Of a stretch of 64,000 nucleotides of DNA, positions 57,841 through 64,000 are shown one piece after another. The position numbers and the translations under genes were made by a program. This DNA is from Chitinophagales bacterium. Lineage in GTDB: Bacteria > Bacteroidota > Bacteroidia > Chitinophagales > JADIYW01. Positions within the stretch are counted from its first letter, which is position 1; each line of letters opens with the position of its first letter. The notes below the pieces were generated by a model. It worked only from the letters and a program-made list of their open reading frames with translations, was not told the origin of the DNA and ran no database searches. The stretch lies in assembly GCA_019694955.1 (NCBI GenBank), contig JAIBAX010000002.1:1-64000 (forward strand), written 5' to 3'.

Positions 57841-59565
57841 ATGTCACAAAAAAAGATATCACCCAGAAAGCCCGGAACCGTTTCAAAACCTAAGGTTACT
57901 CAATCGAATACGAAAAGCTTATTTGACTGGACTGAAGAAAATTTAGGTAAACATGACCTGAAGATATTTGGAGTGATTGCAGTGTTTTCCGCACTATTGA
58001 TTTTTCTACTTTTTGACTTGAAAATTTCCATAGGTCATGACGATGCCTTGTATTTGGAAGGTGGCTATAAGTATGCACAGGATTTTTTTGGCTATTTTTA
58101 CTCCGCTAATGCGCCATTATACGTTTTATTTTTATCGTTGCCAATAAAGCTTTTCGGTCTCAACTTATTTTTGTTAAAGATGTTTTCCGTTGTCTTCTTT
58201 TTAGCGGCACTTTGGATAACTTACCGATCGTTTAGAGGAAGAATACCCTATATTGTATTGTTTTTCGCATTAATTATTTTCGCTACCAACTATGCGTATC
58301 TTCAATATGCGAGTCTTACTTATACAGAATGCTTTTTTGCATGTGTGCAAGCCATCTTTTTGGGGTATTTCTTCCGGTTAATCTTTAAAACGGATGAGTA
58401 CAATTGGAAAACAATACAAGAAAATTGGAAAGATTGGCTGTTGATGGGCTTTTGGTTATGGGTAATTATTACTACACGTAGTGTGGCTACTTTTGCCGTA
58501 TTTGCGGTACTCGCTTATTTTATTCTTCAAAAGAAATGGTGGGCAATACCTACAAGCTTGATTTCCTTGGCGATATTTTGGATTCCTTGGGAAATTGCTA
58601 AGCGTGTATTGTGGGCAGGAATTGAAACCAACCAATATGCCTCTCAAAGCAAAACCCTAACCGTTACAGGGTCGAGTGCTACAGATGCTTCTGAAACACT
58701 AAGTGGTTATATCAGTAGGTTTTTTGAAAATACTGAAATCTACCTGTCGGCAAGACTTTGGGAAATATTGGGATTCAGACCCGAAAACAGTCCCAATGAT
58801 ATTAAATTAACCATTTTTACCGTTGTTATTATCTTATTGGGATTATTTTTTGCCTTCCGTAATAAGAATAAACCAATGCTGTTTACCATAATATATTTCG
58901 GTACTTTATTGGCGGGTACTTTTGTTATGTTGCAAACATTTTGGGGTCAAGCACGCTTGGTAATGGTATATTTACCTTATATTTTGATGGCGTTATTTTA
59001 TGGGTTTTACTCCTTATTCAATATGAACGGTCTTAAGATATTGCAACCATTAATTTTTATACCGTTTTTAGTTATTTGGGGGAAAGGAATGGGTGTTACC
59101 TTCCAAAAGGCAATTAAGAACCAGCCAATTGTTTCCAAAAATTTAAAGGGAGATAAATATGCCGGTTATAGTCCGGATTACGTGAATTATTTTAAAATGA
59201 GTGAATATTGTGCCGATAGTTTGCCGAAAGGTACTTGGGTAGCTGTGAGGAAGGCACCCATGTCATTCGTTTATGGGAAGGGAAAGTACTTTTATGCAGT
59301 TTATGATGTTCCATCGGAAAATGCCGATACGTTACTGGCACTTTGGAAAAAAGATAACGTTCAATATGTCATACGTGCACCATTACGCAATAATCCCTAT
59401 CTTCCATTAGACAATCCATATACGGGAAAAGTACAATACTATATGGAATTAATTAAAAACAAGTATCCTAGCACTTTTTCATTGGAAAAAACTATTGGCG
59501 ACCAAGAAGCGGCTGAATTATATAAAATCAACTATCCCGATTCATTGAAGGTTGTGCTAAAATAA
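57841..59565 (+). CDS. GT-C-type polyprenyl glycosyltransferase-like membrane protein
   Basis: This 574-residue protein has a basic N-terminal tail and about ten membrane helices, with a periplasmic C-terminal domain. The first loop carries GHDDALYLEGGYKYAQDFF, an acidic motif in the position used for metal and donor binding in GT39/PMT-like enzymes. It probably transfers sugars from polyprenyl phosphate outside the membrane. It is co-transcribed with the FkbM-type gene. No precise donor or acceptor can be given. Confidence 0.76.
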   Translation: MSQKKISPRKPGTVSKPKVTQSNTKSLFDWTEENLGKHDLKIFGVIAVFSALLIFLLFDLKISIGHDDALYLEGGYKYAQDFFGYFYSANAPLYVLFLSLPIKLFGLNLFLLKMFSVVFFLAALWITYRSFRGRIPYIVLFFALIIFATNYAYLQYASLTYTECFFACVQAIFLGYFFRLIFKTDEYNWKTIQENWKDWLLMGFWLWVIITTRSVATFAVFAVLAYFILQKKWWAIPTSLISLAIFWIPWEIAKRVLWAGIETNQYASQSKTLTVTGSSATDASETLSGYISRFFENTEIYLSARLWEILGFRPENSPNDIKLTIFTVVIILLGLFFAFRNKNKPMLFTIIYFGTLLAGTFVMLQTFWGQARLVMVYLPYILMALFYGFYSLFNMNGLKILQPLIFIPFLVIWGKGMGVTFQKAIKNQPIVSKNLKGDKYAGYSPDYVNYFKMSEYCADSLPKGTWVAVRKAPMSFVYGKGKYFYAVYDVPSENADTLLALWKKDNVQYVIRAPLRNNPYLPLDNPYTGKVQYYMELIKNKYPSTFSLEKTIGDQEAAELYKINYPDSLKVVLK

Positions 59566-59574
59566 TGACATGAT

Positions 59575-59599
59575 AAATTTCTAATGCTGATTCTGGGTT
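59575..59599 (-). mobile_element. MITE-like element, solo end M4
   Basis: On the minus strand this is AACCCAGAATCAGCATTAGA plus five bases, matching the left end of copies M1 and M2 only. TTAA flanks it. It directly follows the glycosyltransferase gene. Confidence 0.6.
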
Positions 59600-59728
59600 T
59601 AATAGATGATTATAGTATCTCAATGTCCTCAAAGGTCTTTTGTCGACGGTCATCTTTGGACAAATAACCGCCTCCAATTATTAAATTGTATCCTATTTTT
59701 CTTCTATTGCAGATATTGATCTAACCAA

Positions 59729-60571
59729 TCAATAGTCTCCTAAAGTTTCTGCAAGTTGCGCCAATGCCACATCCTTCTGCTCATCATTGGGTGCATTGCC
59801 ATGCCATTTATGCGTACCCATCATAAAATCCACACCTTGCCCCATTTGAGTCTTCATCAACAGAACAACGGGTTTGCCCTTCTTACTTTTCAACTTAGCT
59901 TCAGAGAGTGTAAAAATTACATCTTCCATCACATTACCATTCAAATGTAAAACTTCCCAACCAAAGGCATTGAATTTTGCATCCAAATCACCTAAGTCCA
60001 ATACCTGTTGCGTGGAGCCGTCTATCTGACAGTCGTTCCAGTCAACCGTAACAATCAGATTATCAACTTTTTTGGCAGCAGCAAACATCACTGCCTCCCA
60101 AATCTGTCCTTCCTGCAACTCCCCGTCTCCGGTAAGTGCAAATACCCATCTGTCATCACCATCCATCTTTTTTGCCAGCGCAGCGCCAATCGCCACAGAA
60201 ATGCCTTGCCCTAAAGACCCTGATGCAATACGTACTCCCGGCAGTCCCTCATGGGTAGTAGGGTGACCCTGTAAACGTGTATTCAATTTTCTGAAAGTAC
60301 CCAATTCAGCCACAGGGAAATAACCACGACGCGCCAAAACACTGTACCAAACAGGTGAAATGTGCCCATTTGAAAGGAAAAACATGTCTTCTCCCTTGCC
60401 CTCCATCTTAAAATCGGTATCAAGCTTCATGATTTCAAAATACAATCCCGTAAGAAAATCGGTACACCCCAATGACCCACCAGGATGACCACTCTTACAA
60501 CCATGTACCATCCTAATAATATCTCTACGAACTTGAGACGCAATATTTTTTAGTTCTAAAATTTCAGGCAT
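59729..60571 (-). CDS. Transketolase, N-terminal (TPP-binding) subunit
   Basis: This 280-residue protein matches only the first half of transketolase: GHPGGSLGCTDFLTGLYFE and the thiamine-diphosphate/metal motif GDGELQEGQ...NLIVTVDWND. It would need the separate C-terminal subunit to act. In many genomes that gene lies just behind it, but here the 163 bases downstream and the next gene (opposite strand) do not encode it. The complementary subunit must be elsewhere. Confidence 0.92.
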   Translation of the reverse strand: MPEILELKNIASQVRRDIIRMVHGCKSGHPGGSLGCTDFLTGLYFEIMKLDTDFKMEGKGEDMFFLSNGHISPVWYSVLARRGYFPVAELGTFRKLNTRLQGHPTTHEGLPGVRIASGSLGQGISVAIGAALAKKMDGDDRWVFALTGDGELQEGQIWEAVMFAAAKKVDNLIVTVDWNDCQIDGSTQQVLDLGDLDAKFNAFGWEVLHLNGNVMEDVIFTLSEAKLKSKKGKPVVLLMKTQMGQGVDFMMGTHKWHGNAPNDEQKDVALAQLAETLGDY

Positions 60572-60702
60572 AACACATTATTATCTCGCAAAAATATAAA
60601 ACACGTTTCACTTATTTTTTATTAATCCTAAATTAGTTGCTGCCTTTTCTCATTAACGACAGGATTTATAATTATGTCGCAACTTTCGACCGTAATTTTG
60701 GT

Positions 60703-60710
60703 TATTTTTG
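60703..60710 (+). promoter_or_regulatory. -7 promoter box of icmF
   Basis: TATTTTTG matches TAnnTTTG and lies 16 bases before the ATG at 60727. It is in the divergent region shared with the transketolase gene. Confidence 0.6.
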
Positions 60711-60726
60711 TACAAAATTTATCACC

Positions 60727-63700
60727 ATGGTTATTGCAGACCCACAACCTTATAAGATAAAGAATAAAATCCGCATCGTAACGGCAGCATCTCTATTTGA
60801 CGGTCATGATGCCGCCATCAACATTATGAGGAGAATTATTCAAGCTTCCGGAGCAGAGGTAATTCACCTTGGACACAATCGCTCTGTTGCAGAAATCGTG
60901 GATTGTGCCATTGAAGAAGACGCTCACGCCATTGCACTTACTTCCTATCAAGGCGGACATATGGAGTTTCTCAAATACATGTATGATTTATTAAGAGAAA
61001 AGGGATGCGGACATATTAAGATTGTAGGCGGCGGTGGCGGAACAATCCTTCCGGCGGAACAAGAAGAACTGCACCAATATGGGATAGATAGAATCTATTC
61101 GCCAGACGACGGTCGCCAAATGGGATTGCAAGGGATGATTGACGATTTGCTATCTCGCTGCGACTTCCCCTTAGGTGATAAAATAGATTTTGATGAAGAG
61201 AAACTGAAGGCAAAAAATCCCTCTTATATAGCCAGACTTATTTCTGCACATGAAAATTATCCGGAACAAAACATACACATATTTGATCAAATAAAATCAT
61301 CGATAAAAAACGATAAAAAAATACCGGTACTAGGAATTACAGGAACTGGAGGAGCAGGAAAATCCTCTCTGACGGATGAAATTGTAAGAAGATTCTTATT
61401 GGATTTCCCTGAAAAAACAATAGCCATCATCTCCGTAGACCCCAGCAGACGAAAAACGGGAGGTGCTTTATTAGGCGATAGAATCCGCATGAATGCCATC
61501 AGCAATGACCGTGTATATATGCGCTCAATGGCCACAAGACAAACCAATGCATCCACATCAAAAAGTCTGGCTCCGGCAGTAGATGTATTGAAAGCGGCAG
61601 GGTATGACCTCATCATCATCGAAACTTCTGGAATCGGTCAGTCAGGCACCGAAATACTGGATTATAGCGATACTTACATGTACGTAATGACACCGGAGTA
61701 TGGTGCCGCCTCCCAATTGGAAAAAATCGACATGCTAGATTTCGCCGATATCATTGCCATTAACAAATTTGACAAAAGAGGCGCCTTGGATGCATTGAGA
61801 GACGTAAAAAAACAATATCAAAGAAATCGAAACCTATGGACAGAAGATGTCAATACAATGCCGGTTTTCGGGAGTATCGCTTCACAGTTTAACGACCCCG
61901 GTACTAATGAATTATATTTAGCATTAATAAACAAAATAATCAATAAATCAGGCCTTGATTGGGAATCAACGATAAATTTGCGAATCGGAGATTCCGAAAA
62001 AATCTATATCATACCGCCTAGCCGTGTCAGATACCTTTCCGATATAACGCAAAACAATAGAAATTATGATAATTGGGTAAAAGAACAAAGAGAGATAGCG
62101 CAAGACTTGTACGCCATTAATCGTTTAAAGACGATTAAAAAAGACTTGGTTGAATTAACCGCGCTAGAAAAAGAAAAATCTGCATTACTACATCCAGAAA
62201 ACAAAAAACTTATAGAAACGTGGGAACAAAAAAAACAATCCTATGCAAAAGATGAATTTGAGTTTCAGGTTCGAGACAAAGTTTTAAAAATAAAAGCAAA
62301 TTCCACCTCCCTTTCCCATATAAAAATTCCTAAAGTAGCTCTTCCAAAATATGAGGCCTGGGGAGATATATTATATTGGAATTTACAGGAAAATGTTCCC
62401 GGAGAATTTCCTTATACTGCCGGTGTTTTTCCCTTTAAACGGGAAAATGAAGACCCTACCAGAATGTTTGCTGGAGAAGGCGGTCCCGAAAGAACGAATA
62501 AACGCTTCCATTATGTCTCATTGGGAATGCCGGCAAAGCGATTATCAACAGCCTTTGACTCAGTAACGCTTTATGGGGAAGACCCTGCTATCAGACCGGA
62601 TATTTATGGAAAAATTGGCAATTCGGGCGTTTCTATCTGCACCTTGGATGATGCTAAGAAGCTATATTCAGGATTTGACCTCTGCAATCCTGCAACCTCT
62701 GTCTCAATGACAATTAATGGTCCTGCGGCAACGATATGCGCTTTCTTCATGAATGCCGCCATCGATCAGCAATGCGAAAAATATATCTTCGCAAATAATC
62801 TAGTTGACGAGGTGAAACAGAAAATTGCTGAAATTTATAAACAAAAAGATGCACAAATACCTACCTACAACGTTGATAATGAACGATTACCAGAAGGAAA
62901 TGACGGCTTGGGTTTATTGCTGTTAGGCGTTACCGGAGATCAAGTTCTGCCAAAAGAAATCTATGAAAAAATAAAAGCAGACACACTTTCACAAGTAAGA
63001 GGAACTGTTCAGGCAGACATCTTAAAGGAAGACCAAGCGCAAAACACCTGTATCTTCTCTACCGAATTTTCATTAAAACTCATGGGTGATGTTCAGGAGT
63101 ATTTTGTGCAACATAAAGTAAGAAACTTCTATTCAGTATCTATTTCAGGGTACCATATTGCCGAGGCAGGTGCGAACCCCATTTCACAATTAGCATTTAC
63201 GTTGGCAAATGGGTTTTCCTTCGTGGAGTATTATCTTTCCAGAGGGATGCATATTGACGATTTTGCACCAAACCTGTCATTCTTTTTCTCCAATGGCGTC
63301 GATCCGGAATATGCCGTTATCGGTCGTGTGGCACGTAAGATATGGGCAAAAGCCATGAAATACCTTTACAAAGGGAATGACCGTTCACAAAAACTTAAAT
63401 ACCATATTCAGACATCCGGTCGCTCCTTACATGCACAGGAAATTGATTTTAATGATATCAGAACCACTTTGCAGGCGCTGTATGCCATATATGACAATTG
63501 CAACTCTTTACACACCAATGCTTACGATGAAGCTATTACAACGCCAACGGAAGAAAGCGTACGGCGCGCAATGGCAATACAGTTGATTATCAACAAGGAA
63601 CTAGGTTTGGCAAAAAATGAAAACCCCATACAAGGCGCATTCATTATCGAAGAGTTGACCGACTTAGTAGAAGAAGCAGTATATGCTGAATTTGACAGGC

Positions 63701-64000
63701 TCACTGAGCGTGGTGGTGTGTTAGGTGCGATGGAAACGATGTACCAACGCAGCAAAATTCAAGAGGAAAGCATGTATTATGAAATGAAAAAACATACAGG
63801 CGAACTTCCTTTGATAGGGGTGAATACCTTCCTCTCCTCAAAAGGCTCTCCCACCAATATCCCGCAAGAAGTCATACGTGCTACTACCGCCGAGAAAGAT
63901 CTTCAAATCAGCAACCTTAAAGCACTGCAAGAACGCAATAAAGAAGAAGCAAATCAATTGTTGACAAAGCTAAAAGATGCAGCACTCAACAACAAAAACC
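60727..64000 (+). CDS. icmF: Fused isobutyryl-CoA mutase IcmF (3' end beyond window)
   Basis: The first 1091 codons lie here and the frame stays open to the window edge. A B12-binding domain comes first (DGHDAA, cobalt-ligand His27; TSYQGGH). It is followed by a MeaB-like GTPase chaperone domain with Walker A GTGGAGKS at 206-213. The large mutase barrel comes last ([32 protein letters not shown]). The fused order is diagnostic of IcmF, which interconverts isobutyryl- and butyryl-CoA or related acyl-CoAs with adenosylcobalamin. Two copies of the dispersed palindrome lie within it (62871, 63582). No cobalamin riboswitch is seen upstream. Confidence 0.95.
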   Translation, partial: MVIADPQPYKIKNKIRIVTAASLFDGHDAAINIMRRIIQASGAEVIHLGHNRSVAEIVDCAIEEDAHAIALTSYQGGHMEFLKYMYDLLREKGCGHIKIVGGGGGTILPAEQEELHQYGIDRIYSPDDGRQMGLQGMIDDLLSRCDFPLGDKIDFDEEKLKAKNPSYIARLISAHENYPEQNIHIFDQIKSSIKNDKKIPVLGITGTGGAGKSSLTDEIVRRFLLDFPEKTIAIISVDPSRRKTGGALLGDRIRMNAISNDRVYMRSMATRQTNASTSKSLAPAVDVLKAAGYDLIIIETSGIGQSGTEILDYSDTYMYVMTPEYGAASQLEKIDMLDFADIIAINKFDKRGALDALRDVKKQYQRNRNLWTEDVNTMPVFGSIASQFNDPGTNELYLALINKIINKSGLDWESTINLRIGDSEKIYIIPPSRVRYLSDITQNNRNYDNWVKEQREIAQDLYAINRLKTIKKDLVELTALEKEKSALLHPENKKLIETWEQKKQSYAKDEFEFQVRDKVLKIKANSTSLSHIKIPKVALPKYEAWGDILYWNLQENVPGEFPYTAGVFPFKRENEDPTRMFAGEGGPERTNKRFHYVSLGMPAKRLSTAFDSVTLYGEDPAIRPDIYGKIGNSGVSICTLDDAKKLYSGFDLCNPATSVSMTINGPAATICAFFMNAAIDQQCEKYIFANNLVDEVKQKIAEIYKQKDAQIPTYNVDNERLPEGNDGLGLLLLGVTGDQVLPKEIYEKIKADTLSQVRGTVQADILKEDQAQNTCIFSTEFSLKLMGDVQEYFVQHKVRNFYSVSISGYHIAEAGANPISQLAFTLANGFSFVEYYLSRGMHIDDFAPNLSFFFSNGVDPEYAVIGRVARKIWAKAMKYLYKGNDRSQKLKYHIQTSGRSLHAQEIDFNDIRTTLQALYAIYDNCNSLHTNAYDEAITTPTEESVRRAMAIQLIINKELGLAKNENPIQGAFIIEELTDLVEEAVYAEFDRLTERGGVLGAMETMYQRSKIQEESMYYEMKKHTGELPLIGVNTFLSSKGSPTNIPQEVIRATTAEKDLQISNLKALQERNKEEANQLLTKLKDAALNNKN

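Noticed and set aside
60572-60726. Cobalamin riboswitch before icmF
   Set aside because: The 155-bp gap is too short and lacks a B12-box-like sequence; a normal promoter is present.

Overview
This window is chromosomal DNA from a member of the Bacteroidota. Several things point there: AT-rich intergenic DNA; promoters of the TAnnTTTG (-7) type, repeatedly TATCTTTG or TATTTTTG; type IX secretion C-terminal sorting domains on secreted proteins; a TamL-type lipoprotein BamA/TamA homologue; DUF5606, head-GIN (DUF2807) and YwqK/MORN proteins; and a fused isobutyryl-CoA mutase (IcmF). The genus cannot be fixed from this sequence. There is no rRNA, prophage, CRISPR array, integrase or transposase gene. 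One tRNA (Cys, GCA) is present.

Layout. 0.3-7.5 kb: lolA and ftsK, a thiolase, a small outer-membrane barrel, a secreted unknown and a SpoU-type RNA methyltransferase. 7.4-12.1 kb: TamL-like outer-membrane assembly lipoprotein and an FG-GAP/T9SS surface protein. 12-20 kb: tRNA-Cys, an ion channel, an ammonium transporter, a phosphoesterase, an M3 peptidase, DUF5606 and uvrB. 20-24.5 kb: a lipoprotein, a T9SS protein, an unknown helical protein and a PI-PLC-like lipoprotein. 24.5-29.3 kb: one minus-strand run dapD - glycosyltransferase - tsaC - cca - miaA, rich in tRNA-maturation functions. 30-33 kb: an ECF sigma factor, putative anti-sigma factor and two beta-rich envelope proteins. 33-39.8 kb: radical SAM/SPASM protein, rpoN with a PAP2-like membrane protein, an SDR, thiC and thiS. 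39.8-41.9 kb: an isolated SIR2-TPR protein that looks like an immune-type NAD hydrolase. 42-49 kb: glyS, asnS, two acyltransferases and a helicase. 49-53.6 kb: a compact KS-AT-ACP polyketide synthase operon with its own type II thioesterase and Sfp-type PPTase. 53.8-64 kb: dnaB, a LexA/S24-like repressor, FkbM methyltransferase plus GT-C membrane protein, a split transketolase N-subunit, and icmF running off the window end.

Beyond the genes, the window carries several repeat systems. (1) A short palindrome with consensus ATCGTTGATnATCAACGAT occurs at least 14 times, inside genes as well as between them. (2) A tandem array with a period of about 150 bp lies between asnS and glyS; its units each carry a copy of the asnS 3' end. 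(3) A MITE-like element with AACCCAG...CTGGGTT ends has four copies, three of them around the PKS, dnaB and fkbM region. (4) A second dispersed hairpin repeat occurs at about 0.2, 12.1 and 33.1 kb. (5) Short-period GTTCA(T/C)(A/G)-type intergenic repeats are present. The best candidates for undescribed biology are the SIR2-TPR gene, the minimal PKS operon and the dispersed palindrome.
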